A DNA stretch of 36,926 nucleotides from Comamonadaceae bacterium (GTDB lineage Bacteria > Pseudomonadota > Gammaproteobacteria > Burkholderiales > Burkholderiaceae_C). The translations under genes were made by a program, and so were the position numbers. The notes beneath the pieces were generated by a model. That model was not told where the DNA came from, ran no database searches, and saw only the letters and a list, made by a program, of their open reading frames with translations. Shown piece after piece: positions 1-8,440 of this stretch (within the stretch, counting starts at the first letter, position 1; each line of letters opens with the position of its first letter). Location: the NCBI GenBank assembly GCA_027485285.1, contig JAIXRH010000060.1, positions 1 to 36,926 of the forward strand. The letters run 5' to 3'.

Positions 1-30
1 CCATAAAAAATCCGTCCGAAGGCTAAAGCC

Positions 31-720
31 TCAATTATCCCGCGCTTGCAATAACCGCTTTTGGCTATACACCGGCTGCTCTGGCAAATCGGCCAAATGC
101 GTGGCATCGGCCCACGCTTGAATGTGCAAGGCACCGTCGCGCCAAGTCACTTGGTTCATGCCTGCGTTGGGTATGTCGCACTCACGCGGGCCACTTAGCG
201 ACAGGCCTTGCGCATGACGCCACACCATGTCAAGTACGCCGCCGTGCGTGACCACCACCACATGCTCACCTGCATATTGCGAGGCCAAGGCTTGCAAGGT
301 GGCCATCACACGGGCATGAAACGCACGCGTAGTTTCAGCCCCCTCGACGGCCACATCGGCATCAAAGTCCAGCCAGCGCTGCCAAGCCTGCGGGTTTTGG
401 GCTTGTATGTCTGGGCTGCGCAAACCTTCAAACATCCCATAACCCTGTTCTCTCAAACCCGCATGCAAGAGGCAGCGCTGACCCAACACGTCGGCCACAG
501 GTTGCGCGGTTTGTTGTGCACGCAGCAAATCGCTGCTGACAATTTGGGTGGGCACTCGGCCTTGTGCTTGCCATGCCACCAAGGCTTGCGCGATGCGCGC
601 CTTGAGGCGCTGCGCTTGTTCTAGCCCCAAGTCGTTGAGCGGCACATCCAGCTGACCTTGAAAACGCAGCTCTCGGTTCCAAGCGGTTTCACCGTGGCGG
701 ATCAGCAAAAAGTCGGTCAT
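31..720 (-). CDS. Histidine phosphatase family protein (phosphoglycerate mutase-like)
   Basis: This 229-residue protein belongs to the histidine phosphatase superfamily (GpmB/CobC/PhoE-like). The phosphate-accepting motif RHGET lies at residues 8-12 with catalytic His9. The acidic partner is probably Glu91 in LREQGYG, and the second catalytic histidine is His159 in VVTHGG. The length fits small cofactor-independent phosphatases rather than glycolytic dPGM. The substrate cannot be read from sequence; small phosphoesters are typical of the family. It starts with ATG and is followed upstream by coaD on the same strand with about a 56-nt gap, so co-transcription is possible. Soluble and cytoplasmic, with no signal peptide. 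Confidence 0.9.
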   Translation of the reverse strand: MTDFLLIRHGETAWNRELRFQGQLDVPLNDLGLEQAQRLKARIAQALVAWQAQGRVPTQIVSSDLLRAQQTAQPVADVLGQRCLLHAGLREQGYGMFEGLRSPDIQAQNPQAWQRWLDFDADVAVEGAETTRAFHARVMATLQALASQYAGEHVVVVTHGGVLDMVWRHAQGLSLSGPRECDIPNAGMNQVTWRDGALHIQAWADATHLADLPEQPVYSQKRLLQARDN

Positions 721-776
721 GGCAAGGGCTTGTTGGTAGGGGGAGGCTTAGGGGTCAAAAGAGGCTCTGGGTTGAA

Positions 777-1277
777 TCAGGACGTTGCTGCTCTTTTGGC
801 CATTAAACGTTCGTAAACGCCTGCCGACACCAAGTTTTTCCCATCGTCCCCAGCCCCCAGCAAAGAGATTTCACGGACAAACGTACTGGAGATGAATTGG
901 TGTTTGGCGCTGGGGGTCAGGAACACAGTTTCTACCTCTGGCATCAACTCTCGGTTCATGCCAGCAAGTTGAAACTCGTAATCAAAGTCGGTCACGGTGC
1001 GTACGCCGCGCACCATCACGGTGGCATTGTGGGCACGCACAAAATCACGCGCCAAACCGCTGAAGGCCACCACGTCAACCTGTGGGTGGGTCGACATGGC
1101 CTCACGCGCCATGTCCATGCGCTCGTCCAAGCTGAACAAGGTTTTTTTGTGGTGTGCTGTGGCCACTGCCAAGATGACTTTGTCAAACATGGCCGCTGCA
1201 CGCCGCACGATGTCTTCGTGGCCCAAGCTGATGGGGTCAAAAGTGCCGGGATAGATGGCAACAACTGGCTTGGACAT
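777..1277 (-). CDS. coaD: Phosphopantetheine adenylyltransferase
   Basis: CoaD transfers AMP from ATP to 4'-phosphopantetheine, the penultimate step of coenzyme A synthesis. The 166-residue length matches the family. The nucleotidyltransferase signature is visible as GTFDPISLGH at residues 11-20, and the C-terminal ISSTFVRE motif, typical of CoaD, is present. It starts with ATG 34 nt downstream of the rsmD stop on the same strand. The rsmD-coaD pair is a common arrangement in proteobacteria, so the two are probably an operon. Nothing looks abnormal. Confidence 0.97.
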   Translation of the reverse strand: MSKPVVAIYPGTFDPISLGHEDIVRRAAAMFDKVILAVATAHHKKTLFSLDERMDMAREAMSTHPQVDVVAFSGLARDFVRAHNATVMVRGVRTVTDFDYEFQLAGMNRELMPEVETVFLTPSAKHQFISSTFVREISLLGAGDDGKNLVSAGVYERLMAKRAATS

Positions 1278-1311
1278 AGGCGCTCCTCTGTAGTTCTAAT
1301 CTCACAACCCA

Positions 1312-1935
1312 TTATGCAATTCGGCGCAACAAGTGCGCGTGCACCGCGCCAGCCCTGAGATGGCGATGTATCAACAGACCCATGGGCGCGAGTTGCACGT
1401 CTGTCCACGCGAAGGGAGCTTCGAGGTACACAAAGCCATCGGCCTTCACCGCTTGACCCGCCGCTTGCAGCGCCGGCTCGAACAAGGCGCCGTCAAACGG
1501 GGGATCAATGAAAATCAAGTCCACGCTCGAAGCGCTGAGTTGCTTCAAGCACGCCACGCCATCGGTGCGCAGCACATGCACATTGGTGGCCTTGAGACGG
1601 GCCACTTGAACGCTGAGCTGTGCAACCAAGGCAGGGTCAAGTTCGCACAGCTGCACATGGGCTGCGCCGCGTGACGCAGCTTCAATTCCCAAGGCGCCTG
1701 TGCCAGCAAACGGGTCCACACAGCGCCAGCCCATCAGCGACTGGCCCAACCAATTGAACAAAGTTTCGCGCACGCGGTCGGGCGTGGGACGTAATCCAGG
1801 TTTCAAGGCCACGGGCAGCTTGGTGCGGCGCCATTCGCCGCCGATGATGCGCACCTCGCCAGCGCCTTTATGCCGTTTTTCAACAACAGGTTTGACTGGG
1901 GTGGCGACGTGGGGAGTAGGTGTACGGGTTTTCAT
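1312..1935 (-). CDS. rsmD: 16S rRNA (guanine(966)-N(2))-methyltransferase
   Basis: RsmD methylates G966 of 16S rRNA in the 30S subunit using SAM. The protein of about 207 residues has the Rossmann SAM motif DPFAGTG at residues 74-80 and the catalytic DPPF motif at 144-147, as expected for N2-guanine methyltransferases. I chose the ATG at 1935. The frame is open upstream to 1965, but that would abut the start of divergent ftsY, and the extra ten residues (MWVFLELGHS) do not look like the family N-terminus. The N-terminus is basic and Pro/Thr-rich. rsmD and ftsY are divergent with 30 nt between starts, an arrangement known from many proteobacteria. Confidence 0.95.
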   Translation of the reverse strand: MKTRTPTPHVATPVKPVVEKRHKGAGEVRIIGGEWRRTKLPVALKPGLRPTPDRVRETLFNWLGQSLMGWRCVDPFAGTGALGIEAASRGAAHVQLCELDPALVAQLSVQVARLKATNVHVLRTDGVACLKQLSASSVDLIFIDPPFDGALFEPALQAAGQAVKADGFVYLEAPFAWTDVQLAPMGLLIHRHLRAGAVHAHLLRRIA

Positions 1936-1965
1936 AGAATGGCCTAATTCTAGAAACACCCACAC

Positions 1966-2967
1966 ATGTTTAGCTTCTTCAAGAAAAAAATCACGGGTCA
2001 GCCTGACACAAACACCGCACAGGTGATGCCTGCAGAGCGCCCTCGCGCCAGCTGGATAGCCCGCTTAGGCCAAGGTCTGCGCCGCACGGGCATGAGCATC
2101 ACCACGGTGTTCACCGGTACCAAGATTGATGATGCACTCTACGAAGAACTCGAGACCGCCTTGCTGATGGCCGATGCGGGTGTGCAAGCCACCGAATATT
2201 TACTGACCGACTTGAAAAAACGCGTCAAAGTCACAGCCACGACTGAGCCTTCAGCCGTCAAAGTATTGTTGGCTGCGTCCATCGCACAGCTGCTCAAGCC
2301 GCTGGAAAAACCCCTCGCCATTGGCGCGCACAAGCCCACCATCATCATGGTGGCAGGCGTGAACGGTGCAGGCAAAACCACCTCCATTGGCAAGCTCACT
2401 CGCCACCTTAGCGACAGTGGCGCTTCGGTGTTGTTGGCGGCCGCCGACACCTTCCGCGCGGCTGCGCGCGAACAGCTGGCCGTTTGGGCCACACGCAACA
2501 CCGTAGACATCGTCAGCCAAGAAGGGGGCGACCCTGCGTCGGTGAGCTTTGACGCCGTCACCGCAGGCCGCGCACGTGGCAAAGACGTGGTGCTGGTCGA
2601 CACTGCTGGCCGTCTGCCCACGCAGCTGCACCTGATGGAAGAACTGAAAAAAATCAAACGGGTGGTGCAAAAGGCAGAGCCAACTGGCCCGCACGAAGTG
2701 CTGCTGGTGATTGACGGCAATACGGGCCAAAACGCCCTTGCCCAAGTGAAGGCCTTTGATGAAACGCTGGGTTTGACCGGTCTGATCGTCACCAAGCTCG
2801 ACGGCACCGCCAAAGGCGGCGTGCTGGCCGCCATTGCGTTGTGGGGCCAAAGCCGCGCGGCGACTGGTGGCGCACCAGTGCCTGTGTATTTCATCGGCGT
2901 GGGCGAAGCTGTGGAAGACCTAGAAACCTTCAGCGCCCAAGAGTTTGCCGACGCCCTGCTGGGCTAA
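1966..2967 (+). CDS. ftsY: Signal recognition particle receptor FtsY
   Basis: FtsY is the SRP receptor GTPase that delivers ribosome-nascent chain complexes to the SecYEG translocon at the inner membrane. The 333-residue protein has a short basic, Phe-rich N-terminus (MFSFFKKK) and a short A domain. The NG domain follows: P-loop GVNGAGKTT at 131-139, DTAGR at 212-216 and TKLDG at 276-280. The short A region is usual for Burkholderiales compared with the long acidic one of E. coli. It is divergent from rsmD. Downstream lie about 150 nt carrying the rpoH regulatory region. Confidence 0.97.
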   Translation: MFSFFKKKITGQPDTNTAQVMPAERPRASWIARLGQGLRRTGMSITTVFTGTKIDDALYEELETALLMADAGVQATEYLLTDLKKRVKVTATTEPSAVKVLLAASIAQLLKPLEKPLAIGAHKPTIIMVAGVNGAGKTTSIGKLTRHLSDSGASVLLAAADTFRAAAREQLAVWATRNTVDIVSQEGGDPASVSFDAVTAGRARGKDVVLVDTAGRLPTQLHLMEELKKIKRVVQKAEPTGPHEVLLVIDGNTGQNALAQVKAFDETLGLTGLIVTKLDGTAKGGVLAAIALWGQSRAATGGAPVPVYFIGVGEAVEDLETFSAQEFADALLG

Positions 2968-3054
2968 GGCTTCAAAACACTGCCCCAGCTTTCAGGCCTG
3001 CACCGACAGCAGCCATGCACACCACCAAGGGTTAACCCACAAATCTAGCCAGGA

Positions 3055-3081
3055 TTAGCACTCTTCCTGCTGGAGTGCTAA
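3055..3081 (+). promoter_or_regulatory. CIRCE operator (HrcA binding site) upstream of rpoH
   Basis: A perfect 9-9-9 inverted repeat is present: TTAGCACTC at 3055-3063, nine-base spacer, GAGTGCTAA at 3073-3081. This is the consensus CIRCE element bound by the heat-shock repressor HrcA. It sits 34 nt before the rpoH start codon. The right arm overlaps a likely extended -10 (TG-C-TAATAT, 3076-3084), so bound HrcA would block transcription. This makes rpoH itself a probable HrcA target, linking negative and positive heat-shock control. hrcA is not in the window. Confidence 0.93.
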
Positions 3082-3084
3082 TAT
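3055..3084 (+). promoter_or_regulatory. Putative sigma-70 promoter of rpoH overlapping CIRCE
   Basis: A candidate -35 (TTAGCA, 3055-3060) and an extended -10 (TGC then TAATAT, 3076-3084) are separated by 18 nt. Both hexamers match consensus at 4 of 6 positions. The overlap with the CIRCE palindrome supports repression by steric exclusion. Initiation would be near 3091, leaving a short leader with the AAAGGA ribosome site just before the ATG at 3115. Confidence 0.4.
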
Positions 3085-3114
3085 ACGTTTTAGTTATCCG
3101 AAAGGACTAATTTC

Positions 3115-4038
3115 ATGACCTCGTTGACCCACCAATCCTTCGCCATCACCAACCCTTGGGCTCTGGTGCCGTCCTTAGGCAACCTGGATGCCTACATCAC
3201 GGCTGCCAACCGCTTGCCCATGCTCACCCCTGAACAAGAGCAGGAATTTGCACGTCAGCTTCGCAACAACAACGACCTAGAAGCCGCTGGAAAACTTGTG
3301 CTGTCTCACTTGCGTTTGGTGGTGTCCATCTCGCGCCAATACTTAGGCTACGGCCTGCCCCATGCCGACCTGATTCAAGAAGGCAACATTGGCTTGATGA
3401 AAGCTGTCAAACGCTTTGACCCCGATCAAGGCGTGCGCTTGGTGAGCTACGCCATGCACTGGATCAAGGCCGAGATTCACGAATACATTCTCAAAAACTG
3501 GCGCATGGTGAAGGTCGCCACCACCAAAGCGCAGCGCAAACTGTTTTTCAACCTTCGCTCGATGAAGCAGGGCTTCAAGTCCGACGCACTCGACGATACA
3601 CACCGCAACACCCTCAATGCGCATGAGGTGAACACCGTGGCCACCAAGCTCAAGGTCAAGCCAGAAGAGGTGTTGGAGATGGAAATGCGCATGTCTGGCG
3701 GCGATGTGCTGCTAGACCCCACGCCCAACGAAGACAGCGACGATGCCTTTGGCCCCATCGCCTATTTGACCGATACCAACCACGAACCGACCGCCATGAT
3801 GGCCGCACACCAGCGCGATGTGTTGGCGTCTGACGGCATTGCCGCCGCCCTGAACGTGCTCGACGAGCGCAGCCGCCGCATCGTGGAAGAGCGCTGGCTC
3901 AAAGTGCAAGACAACGGCTCAGGTGGCATGACGCTGCACGACTTGGCCCATGAATACGGCGTCAGCGCCGAACGCATCCGCCAAATCGAAGTGGCTGCAA
4001 TGAAGAAAATGAAAGCCGCCTTGGCTGAGTTTGCTTAA
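3115..4038 (+). CDS. rpoH: RNA polymerase heat-shock sigma factor RpoH (sigma-32)
   Basis: RpoH directs RNA polymerase to heat-shock promoters. The 307-residue protein shows sigma region 2 (about residues 60-135, including DLIQEGNIGLMKAVKRFD), and the diagnostic RpoH box QRKLFFNLR at 140-148, which separates RpoH from RpoD/RpoS. The region 4 helix-turn-helix lies at about 273-300 (YGVSAERIRQIE). It is longer than the E. coli protein (284), mostly through the N-terminus and a linker at about 200-225. The start is preceded by AAAGGA at good spacing. Upstream CIRCE implies HrcA control. Confidence 0.97.
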   Translation: MTSLTHQSFAITNPWALVPSLGNLDAYITAANRLPMLTPEQEQEFARQLRNNNDLEAAGKLVLSHLRLVVSISRQYLGYGLPHADLIQEGNIGLMKAVKRFDPDQGVRLVSYAMHWIKAEIHEYILKNWRMVKVATTKAQRKLFFNLRSMKQGFKSDALDDTHRNTLNAHEVNTVATKLKVKPEEVLEMEMRMSGGDVLLDPTPNEDSDDAFGPIAYLTDTNHEPTAMMAAHQRDVLASDGIAAALNVLDERSRRIVEERWLKVQDNGSGGMTLHDLAHEYGVSAERIRQIEVAAMKKMKAALAEFA

Positions 4039-4051
4039 AGCTTATACGGGA

Positions 4052-4068
4052 TGGCGCTCAAAGCGCCA
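4052..4068. terminator. Hairpin between convergent rpoH and SCO genes
   Basis: A 7-bp stem TGGCGCT / AGCGCCA with a 3-nt loop lies in the 50-nt gap between the rpoH stop and the end of the SCO1 gene. No clear T-run follows on either strand, so it may act as a weak bidirectional terminator or as an mRNA 3' end stabiliser. Confidence 0.4.
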
Positions 4069-4088
4069 CCGAATCAGCGCCTAGACCA

Positions 4089-4676
4089 TCAAGGCGCAGT
4101 GTTCAACAAAGTTTGTATGTCTTGGGCGAGTAACTTCGCGCCCATGCCATAACGGCTGTACAAGCGCAGACGGCCTTGCGTGTCATACACATAGCTGCCA
4201 GCAGAGTGGTCCATGCTGTAGCTGGTGGGTGTTTGACCCTCCACCCTTTTGTAATAAATCTTGTAGTCCTTTGCCACCACCGACAGTTGCTCAGGGGTCG
4301 GTGTGAAAGCCACAAAACTAGGGTCAAAGTTGGTCATGTACGCCTTGAGTAACTCCGTGGTGTCACGCGCAGGGTCGACCGTCACAAACACGCCTTGGAG
4401 TTTGTCACCGTCGCTGGCAAGCAAACGCTTGATTTCGGCTAGCTCGGCCATCGAGGTGGGGCACACATCTGGACATTGTGTGTAGCCAAAGAACAGCACC
4501 ACCGCCTTACCCTTGAAATCACTCAAGCTGCGGCTTTGGCCGTTGTGATCGGTCAGGGTGAAACCCTTGGCATAGTCGGCCCCCGTGACGTCAATGCTGT
4601 TGAATTTTGGCTTCTCGGGGCTACAAGCAGCCAGTGCCAACACCGTCAACGCGGCCCATAAAAAACGACGTGTCAT
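4089..4676 (-). CDS. SCO1/SenC family copper chaperone lipoprotein
   Basis: SCO proteins deliver copper to, or reduce, the CuA site of cytochrome oxidase subunit II in the periplasm. The N-terminus is a lipoprotein signal with lipobox LALAAC (acylated Cys18 counting from the chosen start). The thioredoxin-like domain carries CPDVC (Cys68, Cys72) and the copper-ligand His157 in SMDHSAG. I chose the ATG at 4676, five nt after the ctaB stop; a GTG four codons earlier would overlap ctaB. It is the last gene of the oxidase locus. Confidence 0.93.
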   Translation of the reverse strand: MTRRFLWAALTVLALAACSPEKPKFNSIDVTGADYAKGFTLTDHNGQSRSLSDFKGKAVVLFFGYTQCPDVCPTSMAELAEIKRLLASDGDKLQGVFVTVDPARDTTELLKAYMTNFDPSFVAFTPTPEQLSVVAKDYKIYYKRVEGQTPTSYSMDHSAGSYVYDTQGRLRLYSRYGMGAKLLAQDIQTLLNTAP

Positions 4677-4681
4677 CTCAA

Positions 4682-5572
4682 TCACCACAAGTAATGGTCA
4701 ATCAACAGCGCTGCAAACAACAGGCTGAGGTGAATCAAAGAAAAGCGAAAAGTCTTGCGCGCTAACTCGTCCGAATAGTTGCGCCACAAGGCCCATCCGT
4801 AGCCACAAAATCCAATGCTCAAAATCACCGCACTCACCAAGTAGAACCAACCACTCATGCGGTAAACGAACGGCATCAAACAGGCGGCAAACAACACAAA
4901 GGTGTAGAGCAAGATTTGCAAACGCGTGAATTCATTGCCATGCGTCACAGGCAACATGGGCAAGCCTGACTTGCGATAGTCCTCCACGCGGTACAGCGCC
5001 AAGGCCCAAAAATGAGGCGGCGTCCACAAGAAAATGATGAGGAACAAAATCAAAGACTCAGGGCCCACCTCTCCAGTCATGGCAGCCCAACCCAGCACCG
5101 GCGGCATCGCACCCGAAGCGCCACCAATCACAATGTTTTGTGGCGTGAGCGGCTTCAAGATCACGGTGTAAATCACCGCATAACCCACGAACGTGGCGAA
5201 GGTTAGCCACATGGTGAGCGGGTTCACCCAGACATACAAAATGGCAGAGCCAATGAAGCACATCAAGGTCGAAAACAGCAGGGTTTCGAAGTCACTCAAC
5301 TCGCCTTTGGCCGTGGGTCGCCAGGCGGTGCGCTTCATGCGTGAGTCAATGCCTTTTTCAACCAAGCAGTTGAAGGCCGCAGCCGCACCAGAGACAAACC
5401 AAATACCCAAACAAGCCAACAGGCCCAACTCCAACTCAGGCCAAGACGGCACACCGGGCACCGCCAGCACCATGCCAATCAACGCACAAAACACGATGAG
5501 CTGAATCACGCGTGGCTTGGTCAGTGCATTGAACTGGCGCAAGCGTGTCAAAAGCGGGGAAGCGAGGCTCAT
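4682..5572 (-). CDS. ctaB: Protoheme IX farnesyltransferase (heme O synthase)
   Basis: CtaB/CyoE adds a farnesyl group to protoheme to form heme O, the precursor of heme A. The protein of about 296 residues is a polytopic UbiA-type prenyltransferase with roughly nine hydrophobic segments. It carries the Asp/Asn signature [15 protein letters not shown] in the first cytoplasmic loop (the prenyl-diphosphate-Mg site). ATG at 5572 is preferred; a TTG two codons upstream is the alternative. It lies between ctaA and SCO1, consistent with heme A supply to the oxidase. Confidence 0.95.
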   Translation of the reverse strand: MSLASPLLTRLRQFNALTKPRVIQLIVFCALIGMVLAVPGVPSWPELELGLLACLGIWFVSGAAAAFNCLVEKGIDSRMKRTAWRPTAKGELSDFETLLFSTLMCFIGSAILYVWVNPLTMWLTFATFVGYAVIYTVILKPLTPQNIVIGGASGAMPPVLGWAAMTGEVGPESLILFLIIFLWTPPHFWALALYRVEDYRKSGLPMLPVTHGNEFTRLQILLYTFVLFAACLMPFVYRMSGWFYLVSAVILSIGFCGYGWALWRNYSDELARKTFRFSLIHLSLLFAALLIDHYLW

Positions 5573-5591
5573 AAACAAAGTCTTTTCACAA

Positions 5592-6716
5592 TCAATTCAT
5601 CACCGTGCTGTGAGAGGCACGCGAACCAGTCAACATCCACACCAGCACCACCACCAAAGCTGCAGCGCCACCGGTGTGCATCACCGCTGAGAACAACGGC
5701 CATTCCAACAGCACATTCGACAAGCCCGTGAGCAACTGCACCACCAAGCCCGCCAACAGCCAGTTGGATGCCGTGGTCATCGCGCGGACACGCCGCAAGG
5801 CAAATGCCAGCCATGCCAAATAAACCAACACAACATAAGCCGCCAAGCGGTGCACATAGTGAATGGCTGTGAGCGACTCGAACACCAAGGGCTGGCCGTT
5901 GGCGTCCAACCCCAAATGACGCCAAAAGGTAAAGCCTTGTTCAAAGTTCATCAAGGGCCACCAACTGTTTTGGCACATCGGAAAGGTATTGCACGCCAAC
6001 ACCGCATAGTTGGTGCTGACCCAGCCGCCTAAAAGCACTTGAACCGTCAACAATAGCAGTCCAAAGAGCGTTGCCGCATAGAGCATGGGGCGAATCAAAA
6101 TCGCTTGGCTGCGCGCGCTGGCCAGACGCTGGCGTTGCACCTGCATCGTCAGCAGGGCAAGCAGCACCATGCCCCCCATCAAATGCAAGGTGACGATGAG
6201 AGGAAACAACTTCATGGTCACGGTCAGCGCACCAAACGCACCTTGCACACACACCCACAACAAAGTGAAGGTAGGCCAAAGCAAGCTCACACTGGCGTCG
6301 CCGCGCCAACGCCTGAGCCATGCAAACGCGGCCAGCGTCAAAATCAAGCCACCGACTGCCATGGCCATGTAGCGGTGAATCATTTCAATCCAGGCCTTGG
6401 TGTGCGTCACAGGGCCATCGGGCATTTGCATTTGCTCTGCTGCAATGGCGGCCTGCGCACCCAATGGGCTGGCGTGGCCATAGCAGCCGGGCCAGTCTGG
6501 GCATCCCAGGCCGGAATCGGTCAAACGTGTGAATGCGCCGAACAACACCAAGTCAAAGGTGATGAACAAAGTCATCAAAGTAAGCAATTGCACACGGCGC
6601 GTGGTGGACGCCTGTGGATTGCGAAGCCAAACCCAGCACAGAGGCAGCATGGCCACGAGCGCGCCCATGATGAGCAAGTGCAGCATGGGGGAAAGGTTGT
6701 AAAGACTGTCTGTCAT
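5592..6716 (-). CDS. ctaA: Heme A synthase (COX15/CtaA family)
   Basis: CtaA oxidises the C8 methyl of heme O to give heme A. The 374-residue protein is an integral membrane protein with about eight transmembrane segments in two four-helix halves. The conserved heme-ligand histidines are visible in [23 protein letters not shown] and HTGGAA contexts. The extracellular-loop cysteine pair typical of one CtaA class is seen as CPDWPGC in the first half and CNTFPMC in the second half. It starts with ATG, 11 nt after the stop of the preceding membrane protein, and precedes ctaB by 19 nt. Confidence 0.93.
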   Translation of the reverse strand: MTDSLYNLSPMLHLLIMGALVAMLPLCWVWLRNPQASTTRRVQLLTLMTLFITFDLVLFGAFTRLTDSGLGCPDWPGCYGHASPLGAQAAIAAEQMQMPDGPVTHTKAWIEMIHRYMAMAVGGLILTLAAFAWLRRWRGDASVSLLWPTFTLLWVCVQGAFGALTVTMKLFPLIVTLHLMGGMVLLALLTMQVQRQRLASARSQAILIRPMLYAATLFGLLLLTVQVLLGGWVSTNYAVLACNTFPMCQNSWWPLMNFEQGFTFWRHLGLDANGQPLVFESLTAIHYVHRLAAYVVLVYLAWLAFALRRVRAMTTASNWLLAGLVVQLLTGLSNVLLEWPLFSAVMHTGGAAALVVVLVWMLTGSRASHSTVMN

Positions 6717-6727
6717 CTGTTTTGGCT

Positions 6728-7420
6728 TTATCGGCCAGCCTCATCCCAAGAAGCTGACGCGCGTAACAAACGCTCCACATCGCGCTTGGTTTTCAAAGCG
6801 CCTTCCGTGCTCAGCTTGGCGGGAAAGCGCATCATCCAATGGCCACGGGGATCGACCAAATACAAATGGTCTTGCAGCTGCTGCCCCTCAGCGGGCTGCA
6901 GCCATTGCGCCAGCGCTTCAGCAGGCATACGAAGCACAGTGGCTTCTTTCAAACCCGGCAAGATGCTGGCGGGCACGGCTGCCGCATCGTTGACCAGCCA
7001 CACCCACTCGGTTCGCGGACGCTCTTTGCCCAAACTCGTCAAGATTTGGCGCTGCAGATACAACTGGTGCTGGCATTCGGCTTGACAATCACCGCCCGCC
7101 ACACTGACCAACAACCACTGGCCTTTGAGCTCAGGCAATTGCAAAGTCACACCTGACAAACTCTGCACAGTCACGTCGGGCAAAGCACGTATCGGCTCAA
7201 TCAACTCACCAAAATTACGACGTCCCTCGGGGCGCACCACGTAGTAAGTGAAATACGAAGCCACCACGGGCGCGGCACACACCAACAGCACCAGCAACAT
7301 GCGCAAGCGCCCATTGCCTATGCGCTTGGCATCGCCCTGCACCGCGTCTATGGGGGAAGGCAGGTCATACACCGTCATGCCAAGCGGTTGGTCAGTTTGA
7401 GGTCGGGAGGCGTCTTGCAT
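6728..7420 (-). CDS. Sco/TlpA-like membrane-anchored protein of the oxidase locus
   Basis: This 230-residue protein has one transmembrane segment (about residues 40-62) and a periplasmic domain with a CxxxC pair (Cys112 and Cys116, in GDCQAECQ), the same spacing as the copper motif of SCO proteins. Near the end, HLYLVDPRGHWMMRF resembles the 'yLvDp.G' strand of SCO/thioredoxin folds. I infer a thioredoxin-like copper or thiol protein for oxidase assembly; homologues are usually annotated only as hypothetical in Burkholderiales oxidase loci. The ATG at 7420 overlaps the SURF1 gene by 29 nt. An internal ATG at 7378 would remove the overlap; neither has a clear ribosome site. Confidence 0.7.
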   Translation of the reverse strand: MQDASRPQTDQPLGMTVYDLPSPIDAVQGDAKRIGNGRLRMLLVLLVCAAPVVASYFTYYVVRPEGRRNFGELIEPIRALPDVTVQSLSGVTLQLPELKGQWLLVSVAGGDCQAECQHQLYLQRQILTSLGKERPRTEWVWLVNDAAAVPASILPGLKEATVLRMPAEALAQWLQPAEGQQLQDHLYLVDPRGHWMMRFPAKLSTEGALKTKRDVERLLRASASWDEAGR

Positions 7421-8162
7421 GGCGATAGGGTTGAATGAATTGGAACCAAATGTAGAGCATCAACTGAAGCGCAGCGAGTGCAAACCACTGGAAGGCATAA
7501 GCGAGGTTTTTCTCAACGCCAGCCGTGATGACTGGCCAGTCGCGCAACAAACCTTCGGAGGGTGCGTCTGTTTGCAACACCGTGGCAGCAAACGAGCCCC
7601 CCACTTGCACAGCGAAAGCATCAAGCTCTAGATTTTGCCGAATATGGTTTACCTTTGAGTCCGTGTTGTCAAAAGTAGCGCCAGCGGTGAGCGACAGCAA
7701 GGGCGATGGAGGCGGGGCAATGCGGCCTTGAAGCTTTACGACGCCTGCGGGCGTTTGAATCTCTGGCAACAGGGTGCGGTCTAACTGATGACGAGGCACC
7801 CAACCGCGCTGCACCAGCACGCGGGTATCGGCATTGAGTTGCAGCGGCGTGATCACCCAAAATCCCGCACGGCCATTCATGGGGCGGTTATCTAGGTACA
7901 CCGTGTGCTGGGGCAACCATTGCCCTTCCAAGCTCACGCGTTGGTGCATGAGGTCAAAGTTTGTAGGGGTTGCCAGTAGCGCCGAGGTGTTCAACACGCC
8001 AGCCTCCATTTGCGACACGATGGCTGCTTGGCGTTCTTCTTTTTGCGCAGCACGTGACAACTGCCAGAAACCCAAACGCACCGTCAACAACACACCTATC
8101 ACCATGGCCAATGTCACCCATGCAAATCCACGGGGGCGTGGGAGGGAGATAATGTTGCGCAT
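7392..8162 (-). CDS. SURF1 family cytochrome oxidase biogenesis protein
   Basis: SURF1/Shy1 helps insert heme a into subunit I. About 256 residues from the ATG at 8162: an N-terminal membrane helix (FAWVTLAMVIGVLLTVRLG), a periplasmic domain with the family motifs QWLPQHTVYLDNRP and VLVQRGWVPR, and a C-terminal helix (YAFQWFALAALQLMLYIWF). The frame is open upstream and ATG codons also exist at 8171 and 8237. I prefer 8162 because the family normally begins a few residues before the first helix. The chosen start overlaps the divergent DUF2909 gene. Confidence 0.9.
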   Translation of the reverse strand: MRNIISLPRPRGFAWVTLAMVIGVLLTVRLGFWQLSRAAQKEERQAAIVSQMEAGVLNTSALLATPTNFDLMHQRVSLEGQWLPQHTVYLDNRPMNGRAGFWVITPLQLNADTRVLVQRGWVPRHQLDRTLLPEIQTPAGVVKLQGRIAPPPSPLLSLTAGATFDNTDSKVNHIRQNLELDAFAVQVGGSFAATVLQTDAPSEGLLRDWPVITAGVEKNLAYAFQWFALAALQLMLYIWFQFIQPYRHARRLPTSN

Positions 8163-8382
8163 GAAATTCATTGTTGCACTTGCCTTTTTAGCCATTCTCG
8201 CCAGCTTGGGTTCTGCCTTGGTCTTCATGATGCGCAATGGGCGCAGTGATCAAACCAAGTCGGGCCACATGGTCAAAGCCTTAGGGCTTCGCGTCGGTGT
8301 GTCGATTGTCTTGTTTATTTGTGTTTTGATTGGCTGGCACTTGGGCTACATCCAACCCACGGGCATTCAAGCGGGTCAATAA
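8152..8382 (+). CDS. Twin transmembrane protein, DUF2909 family
   Basis: A 76-residue inner-membrane protein with two hydrophobic segments (residues about 5-24 and 44-64) joined by a basic loop (MMRNGRSDQTKSG). It matches the small DUF2909 proteins found next to SURF1 in Burkholderiales; their function is unknown. The ATG at 8152 has a strong GGAGGG site (8141-8146) about 6 nt upstream; an in-frame ATG at 8161 is a less well placed alternative. It is divergent from SURF1 and convergent with ctaE. Confidence 0.85.
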   Translation: MLRMKFIVALAFLAILASLGSALVFMMRNGRSDQTKSGHMVKALGLRVGVSIVLFICVLIGWHLGYIQPTGIQAGQ

Positions 8383-8397
8383 GCTCAGCCCACCAAA

Positions 8398-8425
8398 GAC
8401 AAAGGCCGCACATGCGGCCTTTGTT
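8398..8425. terminator. Bidirectional hairpin between DUF2909 gene and ctaE
   Basis: A perfect 10-bp stem AAAGGCCGCA (8401-8410) / TGCGGCCTTT (8413-8422) with a 2-nt apex extends by further A/C-T/G pairs. It lies between two convergent genes. The flanks are T-rich on the plus strand (TTTGTTGTGT) but there is no long T-run. Confidence 0.7.
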
Positions 8426-8440
8426 GTGTCTTCGTGTTGC

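Noticed and set aside
1-30. Possible start codon of a further minus-strand gene at positions 2-4
   Set aside because: Only one or two codons lie inside the window, so nothing can be said.
6105-7085. A 326-codon open frame on the plus strand opposite ctaA and the Sco-like gene
   Set aside because: It lies wholly antisense to well-supported genes, has a low-complexity Gln/His-rich composition and no recognisable domain.
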